Source: Sphaerochaetaceae bacterium
GTDB lineage: Bacteria > Spirochaetota > Spirochaetia > Sphaerochaetales > Sphaerochaetaceae
DNA length: 33,590 nt
Direction of reading: 5' to 3'
Assembly (NCBI GenBank): GCA_024684115.1
Contig: JAIKXP010000016.1
Coordinates: 1 to 33,590, forward strand
Shown in pieces: positions 25,045-32,738 of this stretch. The notes under the pieces are model-generated. The model was not told the DNA's origin. It was given only the letters and a program-made list of their open reading frames with translations, and ran no database searches. Numbering within the stretch: position 1 is the stretch's first letter; each line of letters starts with the position of its first letter. A program made the translations under genes and the position numbers.

Positions 25045-26775
25045 TCAACCCCTTACCTTGCTTTTGTACAGGTCAGTAAGCTTTTTCTGCTGAGCATCAA
25101 ACTCATCTGTTGCCCATACCGTATTGTTCCAGTCAAGGAATTCCTGTCTGACCTGGTTGAAGAAGCTTCTGATATCTTTCTTCTCAACAATATCAAAGTC
25201 GGACAGAAGAATGTCATAAAGAACTTCAAATGTCTTGATTTGTCTTTCCGGAGATACGGCAGCATCAATCGGATCGAATGAGTTCTGCTGCAGATATACG
25301 GAGTCAAGAAGTTCTCCCTTCTGATAGGTAATGTAGTCTTCTGAAGAAGTTCCTTCCTCACCGACAACCTTCATCATCTGGTTAACTTCAGTGCTTCTGA
25401 AAAGAATGCTTCTGGCTTTTTCTACCTTCTTCTGGTCTGCAATTGAAGCATATTTACTCCAGGAATCAAGAGGATGGATGGCAGGATACTTTCTTGCATC
25501 TGAACGCTCTCTTGAAAGACCGTGGAAGGCTCCGACAACCTTAAGGGTTGCCTGGGTAACAGGCTCTTCAAAGTTTCCGCCGGCAGGACTGACTGTACCG
25601 CCGATTGTAACGGATGCGACTTTACCGTTTCTGAGTCTTACCTTACCTGCTCTTTCATAGAATGCAGCAATAACAGATTCAAGGTAGGCCGGGAATGCTT
25701 CTTCTCCCGGAATCTCTTCAAGTCTTCCGCTCATTTCTCTCATGGCCTGAGCCCAGCGGCTTGTTGAGTCAGCAAGAAGGAGAACATCAAGCCCCATCTG
25801 TCTGTAGTACTCAGCCATTGTAACTGCCGTATAAACTGAAGCTTCACGGGCTGCAACAGGCATGGAAGATGTATTACAGATTATGATTGTTCTTTCCATA
25901 AGAGATCTTCCGGTCTTCGGGTCAGTAAGTTCAGGGAACTCCTTGAGAACTTCAACAACCTCACCGGCTCTTTCACCGCAGGCGGCAACAATTACAACGT
26001 CTACTTCTGCGTTCTTTGCTTCCATGTGCTGGAGAACGGTCTTACCTGCACCGAAAGGTCCCGGTACACAGAAGGTTCCGCCCTTTGCAACAGGAAGGAA
26101 TGTATCAATACAGCGAATCTTTGTAACAAGGGCTTCATCCGGCCTGAGGCGCTCTGCATAGCAGTTTACTGCCTTCTTGACCGGCCATGAGAATACCATG
26201 GTAAGTTCTTTTTTATTTCCCTTGCTGTCCTTGATGACTGCAACGGTTGACCTTACGTTGTAAGTGCCCTTTTCTACTACAGACTCTACTGTCCAGTATT
26301 CATCACTGAGTCCGAAAGGAACCATGATCTTATGGTCAAAAAGACCCTCAGGTACGCTTCCTACAGCATCTCCAGGTCTGACCTTGTCACCTTTCTTTAC
26401 ACATGGTGTGAATTCCCAGTCTCTGTTTGGAATAGGATCGAGATAGACACCTCTCTGAAGGAAGAAGCCGCACTTTTCAGCAAGATCCGGAAGCGGATTC
26501 TGAAGTCCGTCAAAAACCTGTGTAAGAAGTCCCGGTCCGAGTTCAACACTCATGAGTTCTCCGGTGAATTCTGCAGGATCTCCAACCTTGATTCCATTGG
26601 TCATTTCATAGATCTGCATACTTGCAGTATCTCCGTTGATACGGATGACCTCTCCTTTAAGTCTGGTGTCTCCGAGTACAATATAGCCGACTTCGTTTTT
26701 TGAAACGGAGCCGTCAAAATGTACGGAAACCATGTTTCCGTTTACACCGGTAACATATCCCTTAATAATATCCAT
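25045..26775 (-). CDS. ntpA: V-type ATPase subunit A (catalytic)
   Basis: This is the catalytic head subunit. The P-loop GPFGAGKT (239-246) is intact, and the Walker B-type region [23 protein letters not shown] and the phosphate-proximal ACGERAGEV motif are present. The non-homologous insert typical of V/A-type A subunits occupies about residues 115-190 ([16 protein letters not shown] onward). The 576 residues are normal. It lies one base after the DUF2764 gene; the ribosome site GGAGAAA is inside that gene's end. Confidence 0.97.
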   Translation of the reverse strand: MDIIKGYVTGVNGNMVSVHFDGSVSKNEVGYIVLGDTRLKGEVIRINGDTASMQIYEMTNGIKVGDPAEFTGELMSVELGPGLLTQVFDGLQNPLPDLAEKCGFFLQRGVYLDPIPNRDWEFTPCVKKGDKVRPGDAVGSVPEGLFDHKIMVPFGLSDEYWTVESVVEKGTYNVRSTVAVIKDSKGNKKELTMVFSWPVKKAVNCYAERLRPDEALVTKIRCIDTFLPVAKGGTFCVPGPFGAGKTVLQHMEAKNAEVDVVIVAACGERAGEVVEVLKEFPELTDPKTGRSLMERTIIICNTSSMPVAAREASVYTAVTMAEYYRQMGLDVLLLADSTSRWAQAMREMSGRLEEIPGEEAFPAYLESVIAAFYERAGKVRLRNGKVASVTIGGTVSPAGGNFEEPVTQATLKVVGAFHGLSRERSDARKYPAIHPLDSWSKYASIADQKKVEKARSILFRSTEVNQMMKVVGEEGTSSEDYITYQKGELLDSVYLQQNSFDPIDAAVSPERQIKTFEVLYDILLSDFDIVEKKDIRSFFNQVRQEFLDWNNTVWATDEFDAQQKKLTDLYKSKVRG

Positions 26776-26776
26776 C

Positions 26777-27316
26777 TTATTTCTCCAATCCTATATTCAT
26801 TATCTGCTCCTGGATTGAGTCGTAGAGTCTTGTAAACTCCTTTTTTCCTTTTGCAGTATCAAATATGTTCTGTCTTTCCAATAATCTGAGCTTGACGGCG
26901 TATCCGAAAAGAACATTGTCATCAAAAAAATGCATGGCAACAAGGCTGTCCAGGTATGCAAACTGTGCGTTAAGGAGAATCTTCTCAGCAACGAGCGGAT
27001 TCTCTGCACCCATGGCAGCACTGACTATTTTTTCAATCTCACTGTCCCTGTCGGAATTACCTTCACTCTTCTTTCCGAATTTCTCCCTTCTCCTGCGGTT
27101 CAGTTCAGCTGTCAGGCGGGAATTGAAAGAACTCCACTTTCTGACAAAAGCAATCTGAGACTTTGAAGAATTAGCATCAAGCTCCTTTAAAGTCTTGAAA
27201 GTGCTTTCATTCACAGCACTTCTGCACTGCTCGAGAAAAGCATCATAGCTAATCGGCATGGGTGCATCAGTTCTGAGAGAAGGAAGACTTGAAATCAGGT
27301 AATAGTAGGAAGCCAC
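26777..27316 (-). CDS. DUF2764-like V-ATPase operon protein (possible subunit C/d counterpart)
   Basis: This protein of 179 residues starts MASYYYLISSLPSLRTDAPMP, matching the DUF2764 pattern (YYYLVASLP) found in V-ATPase operons of spirochetes, Bacteroidetes and Chlamydiae. The rest is predicted to be helical and highly charged, without catalytic motifs. Position between E and A is where subunit C/d (and F) is encoded in other operons, so a role as a short C/d-like connector is plausible but unproven. The start is GTG at 27316 with GGAGG upstream. Confidence 0.75.
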   Translation of the reverse strand: MASYYYLISSLPSLRTDAPMPISYDAFLEQCRSAVNESTFKTLKELDANSSKSQIAFVRKWSSFNSRLTAELNRRRREKFGKKSEGNSDRDSEIEKIVSAAMGAENPLVAEKILLNAQFAYLDSLVAMHFFDDNVLFGYAVKLRLLERQNIFDTAKGKKEFTRLYDSIQEQIMNIGLEK

Positions 27317-27327
27317 TTATGCCTCCG

Positions 27328-27888
27328 TCAAATGTTGAGCTCGTTGAAGAACGGAGCAAGAACCTCAGCAATTTCTTCATCAGTACAGTCAAAGAAACCA
27401 CTTCCGTCTTTTGCTGCAACCCTGAAACCTGCCTCAATATCACTTACCGGACAGATCTTGAGACCTTTCTTGATCTCATCTGCAAGCTGAGACTTAACAG
27501 CGCTGTCTGCTTCAGCAATTTCAAGGTTGAGTTTTGAAACATCTTCACCCTGGATAGCTGCCTTTATGAGGGAAGCAAGAGCATCTGTCTTAAGAACTTT
27601 TGCAGTCTGAGCTGTAAGAATCCTCTTGAACTGATTCTCAACTTCTTTTCTGAAAGAAAGCAGGGCATCTCTTTCAGCCTGCTTTGCACCGGCCTTTGCG
27701 CTCTGTTTAAGTGTTTCAATCTTGGTTTCAGCATCTGAAAGAATCTTTGAGGCTTCTTCTTTTGCTGACTTGATAATATCCTCAGCCTTCTGCTGGGCAT
27801 CTGAAATAATAGATGAAGCTTCTTTCTTTGCTTCTTCAATTCCTTCTTTCCTGATTGAGGAAACAAGGTCATTAATCTGTAATTCCAT
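27328..27888 (-). CDS. ntpE: V-type ATPase subunit E (peripheral stalk)
   Basis: This 186-residue protein has a long charged N-terminal coiled coil (residues 1-100, rich in Ala/Glu/Lys: EEAKKEASSIISDAQQKAED) and a compact C-terminal domain (ISDIEAGFRVAAKDGSGFFDCTDE-like region near 150-175), the build of the peripheral-stalk subunit. It is the first gene of the V-ATPase operon and is 11 bases upstream of the DUF2764 gene. No separate subunit G or F was found. Confidence 0.88.
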   Translation of the reverse strand: MELQINDLVSSIRKEGIEEAKKEASSIISDAQQKAEDIIKSAKEEASKILSDAETKIETLKQSAKAGAKQAERDALLSFRKEVENQFKRILTAQTAKVLKTDALASLIKAAIQGEDVSKLNLEIAEADSAVKSQLADEIKKGLKICPVSDIEAGFRVAAKDGSGFFDCTDEEIAEVLAPFFNELNI

Positions 27889-27910
27889 AGATTACCGTCC
27901 TTATCTTTCA

Positions 27911-27939
27911 ATTATTACAAATATTCAGTGGGTACTCAA
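27911..27939 (-). promoter_or_regulatory. Putative promoter of the V-ATPase operon
   Basis: On the minus strand TTGAGT (27934-27939) and AATAAT (27911-27916) are separated by 17 bases and precede subunit E by about 22 bases. Four of six and five of six bases match the usual consensus. It lies in the 53-base gap after the TPR-like gene. Confidence 0.45.
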
Positions 27940-27941
27940 CA

Positions 27942-28244
27942 TTATTTACCATGCTTTTTTTCGTACAATTCTGTCAAATCAAGGTATTCATTGAGGATTT
28001 CTGCAGCCTCTTCATTCCTGCCTGTCTTAGCAAGGCCAAGGGCGTAATTGTGCATGGCTTTAAGTGTGTCTTCGTTATCAGTTCCAAGTATTTTTCTGGC
28101 AGATTCATATATCTGTGCCTCGGTGAGGCAGGCCCTTTCATCTTCATGCTGGTCCCAGAAGGCTTCAGCCAGTTCATTAAGGGCATTTAAGGCATCAAAA
28201 AAATCTTTCTTATCCTGTTCAAGGTCAATCTTCTCTTCTTTCAC
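27942..28244 (-). CDS. Small TPR-like protein
   Basis: This protein has 100 residues, acidic and helical, with one clear tetratricopeptide-like pair: AQIYESARKILGTDNEDTLKAMHNYALGLAKTGRNEEAAEILNEYLDL, similar to the TPR_10/kinesin-light-chain type repeat. No signal peptide or enzyme motif is seen. GTG at 28244 overlaps the stop of the aldolase gene (GTGA), with GGAGG upstream, so the two are probably co-translated. It is most likely a protein-interaction adaptor; its partner is unknown. Confidence 0.65.
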   Translation of the reverse strand: MKEEKIDLEQDKKDFFDALNALNELAEAFWDQHEDERACLTEAQIYESARKILGTDNEDTLKAMHNYALGLAKTGRNEEAAEILNEYLDLTELYEKKHGK

Positions 28245-29266
28245 AGAATTGCCTCCAGAGCTTCAATATCTTCCTTTGTAGTACTCCAGCTGGTTGCAAA
28301 ACGGATGGCAGTATGATTTTCATCTATCGTTTCCCAGAAACCGACGCGTACCTTCTTCTTAAGCTCTTCGTACTTTTTGTTATCAACAGCTACAAACTGC
28401 TGGTTTGTAGGTGAATCCATGAAGAAAGTATAACCTTTATTCTTAAGCAGGGTTTTAAGCTCCTCTGCCCTGTCAATTGCATTTTTTGCAATCCTGTAGT
28501 AAAGGCCGTCAGTGAAAAGAGTATCAAACTGAACACCGAGAAGCCTTCCCTTTGCAAGAAGTGCACCAAGCTGCTTCTTTCTGGCAAGAAAACGCTCAGG
28601 TTTATTATTGTGTGTAAAGACAACTGCTTCTCCGCACAGAGCTCCGACCTTTGTTCCGCCTATATAAAAAACATCTGTAAGTCTTGCTATATCCTTTATG
28701 GTTACATCTGTCTGAAGACTCATAAGTCCGTATCCAAGTCTGGCTCCGTCCAGAAAAAGCTTGAGGTTCTTTTCTCTGCACACAGCACTTAAATCCTCAA
28801 GTTCATCAAGAGTATAGAGAGTTCCGTACTCAGTCGGGTGTGATATATAGACCATGGCAGGTCTTACCATGTGTTCATGGTTTGCATCTGCATAGTAGTT
28901 GTCGGTAAAAGCCCTGACCTGAGAGGCTGAAATCTTACCGTTTTTGTGCTCAAGTCCGAAAACCTTTCTTCCGACAGTCTCTATGGCTCCGGCTTCATGA
29001 CCGTTAATATGACCTGTCTGAGCTGCAATAATTCCATCTCCGTTCATTGTCATGGTTGCAATTACAACCTGATTGGTCTGGGTACCTCCGGTGAGAAATT
29101 CAACCTGTGCCTTTTCATCTGCACATTCTTTCTTAATTTTTTCTGCTGCAGAAATACAGTAGTCATCAAAACCGTAACCGGTCTGACTCTCCATGTTTGT
29201 TTCCATAAGTCTCTTAAGAATTTCAGGATGTGCACCTGTTGTGTAGTCACTTTCGAAGTTGAGCAT
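28241..29266 (-). CDS. Low-specificity threonine aldolase-type PLP enzyme
   Basis: This is a fold-type I pyridoxal-phosphate enzyme of the threonine aldolase / beta-eliminating lyase family, expected to cleave L-threonine or allo-threonine to glycine and acetaldehyde. Seen features are [16 protein letters not shown] at the start, TGGTQTNQ (cofactor phosphate region), [14 protein letters not shown]-like segment ([15 protein letters not shown]), the [10 protein letters not shown] motif and the PLP lysine in [19 protein letters not shown] at 29266 (341 residues) has GAGG upstream; earlier in-frame codons would extend into the promoter. It is the first gene of a minus-strand unit with the TPR-like gene. 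Confidence 0.92.
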   Translation of the reverse strand: MLNFESDYTTGAHPEILKRLMETNMESQTGYGFDDYCISAAEKIKKECADEKAQVEFLTGGTQTNQVVIATMTMNGDGIIAAQTGHINGHEAGAIETVGRKVFGLEHKNGKISASQVRAFTDNYYADANHEHMVRPAMVYISHPTEYGTLYTLDELEDLSAVCREKNLKLFLDGARLGYGLMSLQTDVTIKDIARLTDVFYIGGTKVGALCGEAVVFTHNNKPERFLARKKQLGALLAKGRLLGVQFDTLFTDGLYYRIAKNAIDRAEELKTLLKNKGYTFFMDSPTNQQFVAVDNKKYEELKKKVRVGFWETIDENHTAIRFATSWSTTKEDIEALEAIL

Positions 29267-29280
29267 TTTATACCTCGCAA

Positions 29281-29308
29281 TTGCGTTTGTGTTATAATGC
29301 ATTATAAT
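29281..29308. promoter_or_regulatory. Divergent promoter region with 16-bp perfect palindrome (udp / aldolase)
   Basis: TTATAATGCATTATAA (29292-29307) is a perfect palindrome that provides TATAAT -10 boxes on both strands: plus at 29293-29298 and 29303-29308, minus at 29301-29306. For the plus strand TTGCGT (29281-29286) is 16 bases upstream of the second box. The whole gap between the two start codons is 69 bases, so both genes are probably controlled from here. Confidence 0.6.
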
Positions 29309-29335
29309 GATTCATACAAAAAGGAGAAAGGTTTT

Positions 29336-30115
29336 ATGAGCGACTATATGGGCGGAACAGGTATTCAGTTCCATCTTCGCATCAAGAAAGGAGATGTAGG
29401 ACGTTATGTCATACTTCCGGGAGATCCAAAACGTGTACCTAAAATAGCAGCATACCTTGAAAATCCTATTCTTGTTGCAGACAACAGGGAATATATGATC
29501 TATAACGGCACTCTTGAAGGAGAGACAGTTACAGTCTGTTCAACTGGAATTGGCGGTCCATCAGCAGCCATTGCCCTTACAGAGCTTAACAAGTGCGGTT
29601 CTGATACATTCCTCAGGATGGGAACCTGTGGTGGAATCAGACTTGATGTCATGGGTGGTCATGCAGTAATTGCAACCGGTGCCGTAAGAAATGAAGGAAC
29701 AAGCCGCGAGTATGCACCGATTGAATTCCCGGCAGTTGCAGATATTGATGTATTAAACGCATGTTTGCAGACAGCAAAAGAACAGGGCATTAAATCCCAT
29801 GCCGGAATTGTTCAGTGTAAGGATTCTTTCTACGGTCAGCATGACCCTCAGATCATGCCTGTTTCCTATGAACTTGAAAACAAATGGGAAGCATGGAAAA
29901 GACTGGGAGTTGTTGCCTCTGAAATGGAAGGAGCTGCCCTTATGACTGTTGGTTCTTTCCTCGGAGTCAGGGTTGGCTGCGTCTACTTTGTTGTAGGTAA
30001 CCAGGAAAGAGAAAAAGCCGGGCTGGATAACCCGATCATGCATGATACTGAAGGAGTCATTAAATTCTCAGTAGACTGTATGAGAACACTGATCCTTAAC
30101 GACAGAAAGAAATAA
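29336..30115 (+). CDS. udp: Uridine phosphorylase family protein
   Basis: This nucleoside phosphorylase (259 residues) splits uridine, and perhaps related nucleosides, with phosphate. Family motifs are [20 protein letters not shown] (phosphate binding), [30 protein letters not shown] and [20 protein letters not shown] at 29336 is chosen because a strong AAAGGAGAAAGG ribosome site is just upstream and the family N-terminus begins here; the open frame upstream is the antisense of the aldolase gene. It is one of only two plus-strand genes in the window. It ends two bases from the convergent GIY-YIG-like gene, with no terminator between. Confidence 0.92.
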   Translation: MSDYMGGTGIQFHLRIKKGDVGRYVILPGDPKRVPKIAAYLENPILVADNREYMIYNGTLEGETVTVCSTGIGGPSAAIALTELNKCGSDTFLRMGTCGGIRLDVMGGHAVIATGAVRNEGTSREYAPIEFPAVADIDVLNACLQTAKEQGIKSHAGIVQCKDSFYGQHDPQIMPVSYELENKWEAWKRLGVVASEMEGAALMTVGSFLGVRVGCVYFVVGNQEREKAGLDNPIMHDTEGVIKFSVDCMRTLILNDRKK

Positions 30116-30117
30116 TC

Positions 30118-30369
30118 TCAATTATAGACAGCGCTTCTTTCTTTAAGAAGTTCCTCTAATCTGGACGGGTCTGAAGTCTCTTCCACTGCATCAAAACGGA
30201 AGACTTCCAGACCTGTTTGTGTATAATCCCTCTGAAGCTCTTCACACGGATGAATTCCAAGGTCCAGATTAAAGCGCTGCTTTACAATCTCATCCTGCAT
30301 GTCATCAGCATAGAACAGATAACACCTGTCATTCTTAAGATTTCTGATTTCTACAATTCCGCTTTTCAT
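30118..30369 (-). CDS. Small GIY-YIG-like protein with non-canonical active site
   Basis: This is an 83-residue protein. The layout GIVEIRNLKNDRCYLFYADDMQ... followed by LGIHPCEELQRDYTQTGLEVFRFDAVEE resembles small GIY-YIG family proteins (strand, YIG-like strand, helix, HPNxELQxDW, yGxxxFxFExLE). The GIY position reads GIV and YIG reads YLF, so the catalytic tyrosines are only partly kept and nuclease activity is doubtful. The ATG overlaps the mutS2 stop (ATGA), so it is probably co-translated with it. The family assignment is by recalled pattern only. Confidence 0.6.
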   Translation of the reverse strand: MKSGIVEIRNLKNDRCYLFYADDMQDEIVKQRFNLDLGIHPCEELQRDYTQTGLEVFRFDAVEETSDPSRLEELLKERSAVYN

Positions 30370-32738
30370 CTTATCTTCAGGGTAACATAGGTCTTACCCT
30401 GTCCTCCGTCATCTGGATGAGCAAACTCACAGGCCTCAATAAGAGGGTTGAGTCTTAAATGTGTATGTATTCCGGTACTGAGTATGCCGTCTCCGTAACC
30501 GTGAATGATTGAGAAATTTCTGATTCCGTGTACACAGCAGGATTCAATTTCCCTGTCAACAGCGTCCAGTGCTTCTTCAAGCCTGTAACCCCGCAAGTCA
30601 AGGCTGAGTTTTGGCTGGGGTGCTGAGTAATAGACTGCAGCAGTAATCTTCTTTTCTACAGCCGGAACAACAAGCTCGGATTCCTTGAAGGTAAATCTGA
30701 TAGGTCCGATTGCAACCTGCCACTTACCGTTCTTTTCCTTCCTTACTACGGTTCCTTCCCTCCTGTTCGGTCCGCAGTACACGGTCATGCCGCTTTTAAG
30801 CTCAACATTTGAAGCATCTGTTACAAGCTCTTCCATGTTGATTCTGTCTATTTCATTCTCGTGCTCCAGGGCTTTCTCTTCCCTGCTTTGAAGCTCTTCT
30901 TCTTGCCTGTCTATAAAGGCTTTGACCTTAAGGTTTTTCTCCCTTGTTATCTCCCCTTCCCTTAGTTCCCTGACAAGGTTTTCAAGTTCCCTTCTGTTTT
31001 TCCTGACGTAGGAATCAAACTCTTTTGAATATCTCTTCTCAAGCTTGTTCTCTTCAGCCTTCAGGTGGAGTTCTTTCTGCTTGAGAGAATTAAGTAACTC
31101 ATCAGTTTCCTTAAGCTTCTGCCTTATCTCCTGCTCCTGCTTTTCAGCTTCCCTTCTTCTTGATTCAAGGTTCCTGATAATTGAGCTGATTCTAACAGCT
31201 TCTTTACCGAGGTAGGACTGGGCTGCATGGGTTACTGATTTGGGAAGGTGCATTCTCCTGGCAGTATCTATTGCATGGCTTTCTCCAGGAAGACCGCTGA
31301 TTACCCTGAAGGTTGGTTCGAGTGTGTTTTCATCAAACTCCATTGAAGCGTTGAGAACATTTTCTGAAGCATAGGCGAACTGCTTTAAGACTCCATGGTG
31401 GCTTGTTACCAGGGTAAGGGAAGCCTTTTTCATGCAGTATTCGAGTATCGCCCTGGCAAGGGCTGCTCCTTCCTGAGGGTCTGTGCCGCTGCCAAGTTCA
31501 TCAAGGATTACAAGTGAGTTTTCTGTCATGGTCCTTAGGATGAAGCTGATTCCTTTCATGTGGCCGCTGAAGGTAGAAAGCTGGTTTTCTATGCTCTGAT
31601 CGTCTCCTATGTCGGTAAAAAACCGGTCAAAGAGGTCAAGCGAGCTGCCGTCTGAGGCCGGGATGTAGCCGCAGATCTGGTTTATCATGGCAAAGAGGCC
31701 TACTGTCTTGATTGTTACGGTCTTTCCGCCTGCGTTCGGTCCTGTGAGTACTACTGCCCTGCAGGTTTTGGGAACGCAGAAATCAACAGGCACGCACTTA
31801 CTCTTAAGAAGCGGATGTCTTGCCTTTATGAGGTTGCAGGAGTATTCATCACCGGTAATTACGCGGCAGCAGTTATAACTTCTGCTCCAGGAAGCAAATG
31901 CATATAGAAAGTCAGATTCGGTTACCTGGGCTTCAAGAATCCTCAGTTTCTCTTCGTTTTTCCTGAGCAGGCCGCTGAGCATGCCAATGAGTCTTGCAAT
32001 CTCTATTTCAATTTCCTGCTGAGCAAGGTTTACTTCGTTGTTGAGGTTAACCAGTCTGAAGGGCTCCATAAATACCGTCTGGCCTGTCTGGGAAGCGCCC
32101 TGAATGTAGCCTTCTATTTTTCCGTGAAGGTCGTTTTTAACGGGAAGAACTATTCTTCCGTCCCTGAGAACAGGGTTGGTTCCCGTCATGAAGGAGTTGT
32201 TGTTCCTAACATATTCAGCTGCAAAGTGGCTTCTTTCATCCCTCTTTAAATCTGCAGCTTCCTTGAGTCTTCTGATTGTAGGATAGGTTTCCTTAACGGT
32301 TCCCGGAGCTTGAAGTATGCTGAAAATCTGCTTTGTCATATCAAGTAAATCAAAGTCAATTTCATCAATAATATCTGATACGACAGAAGTCGGGCTTTCA
32401 AGACAGCGAAGGAACTTTCTGAAAATTCGTGCACTGTCAATAAACACGGCAGCATCATAAATCATTGTGCCGTCTATGGGAGAAGCTGGACCTGATTCAA
32501 GAGAATAAAACAGCTCTGTTAAATCCGGAAATGCTTCAATCCTTATGTCCTTTTCAGGAGCCTGGATTATACATGAAATTACCTCAGCAACCTGGTTCTG
32601 CCTGAAGGCCCATGCCTCCCTGTCAAATACAGGACGGGCAGACAGGACCCTCTTTTCCCCTCCTTTTGAAAGGGCATGCTGAGAGACTGTATGTAAAACT
32701 GTATCAAGACCAAGGTCACCTGCTGTTTTTCTGTACAT
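30366..32738 (-). CDS. mutS2: MutS2 family endonuclease / ribosome-rescue ATPase
   Basis: The 790-residue protein shows the MutS2 build: N-terminal core and lever, Walker A GPNAGGKT (333-340), a DELGSGTDPQEGAALARAIL Walker B/signature region, LVTSHHG, a long charged coiled coil (about 500-640) and a C-terminal Smr domain with LDLRG and HGYGDGIL. MutS2 suppresses recombination in some bacteria and rescues collided ribosomes in Bacillus subtilis. ATG at 32738 has GGAG upstream and gives the usual N-terminus (MYRKTAGDLGLDTVL); an in-frame TTG at 32777 would add 13 residues. It overlaps the rsgA 3' end by 23 bases. Confidence 0.95.
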   Translation of the reverse strand: MYRKTAGDLGLDTVLHTVSQHALSKGGEKRVLSARPVFDREAWAFRQNQVAEVISCIIQAPEKDIRIEAFPDLTELFYSLESGPASPIDGTMIYDAAVFIDSARIFRKFLRCLESPTSVVSDIIDEIDFDLLDMTKQIFSILQAPGTVKETYPTIRRLKEAADLKRDERSHFAAEYVRNNNSFMTGTNPVLRDGRIVLPVKNDLHGKIEGYIQGASQTGQTVFMEPFRLVNLNNEVNLAQQEIEIEIARLIGMLSGLLRKNEEKLRILEAQVTESDFLYAFASWSRSYNCCRVITGDEYSCNLIKARHPLLKSKCVPVDFCVPKTCRAVVLTGPNAGGKTVTIKTVGLFAMINQICGYIPASDGSSLDLFDRFFTDIGDDQSIENQLSTFSGHMKGISFILRTMTENSLVILDELGSGTDPQEGAALARAILEYCMKKASLTLVTSHHGVLKQFAYASENVLNASMEFDENTLEPTFRVISGLPGESHAIDTARRMHLPKSVTHAAQSYLGKEAVRISSIIRNLESRRREAEKQEQEIRQKLKETDELLNSLKQKELHLKAEENKLEKRYSKEFDSYVRKNRRELENLVRELREGEITREKNLKVKAFIDRQEEELQSREEKALEHENEIDRINMEELVTDASNVELKSGMTVYCGPNRREGTVVRKEKNGKWQVAIGPIRFTFKESELVVPAVEKKITAAVYYSAPQPKLSLDLRGYRLEEALDAVDREIESCCVHGIRNFSIIHGYGDGILSTGIHTHLRLNPLIEACEFAHPDDGGQGKTYVTLKIR

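Noticed and set aside
28946-29335. Extension of udp by 130 codons upstream
   Set aside because: This part is antisense to the aldolase gene and not similar to uridine phosphorylases; a strong ribosome site precedes ATG 29336.
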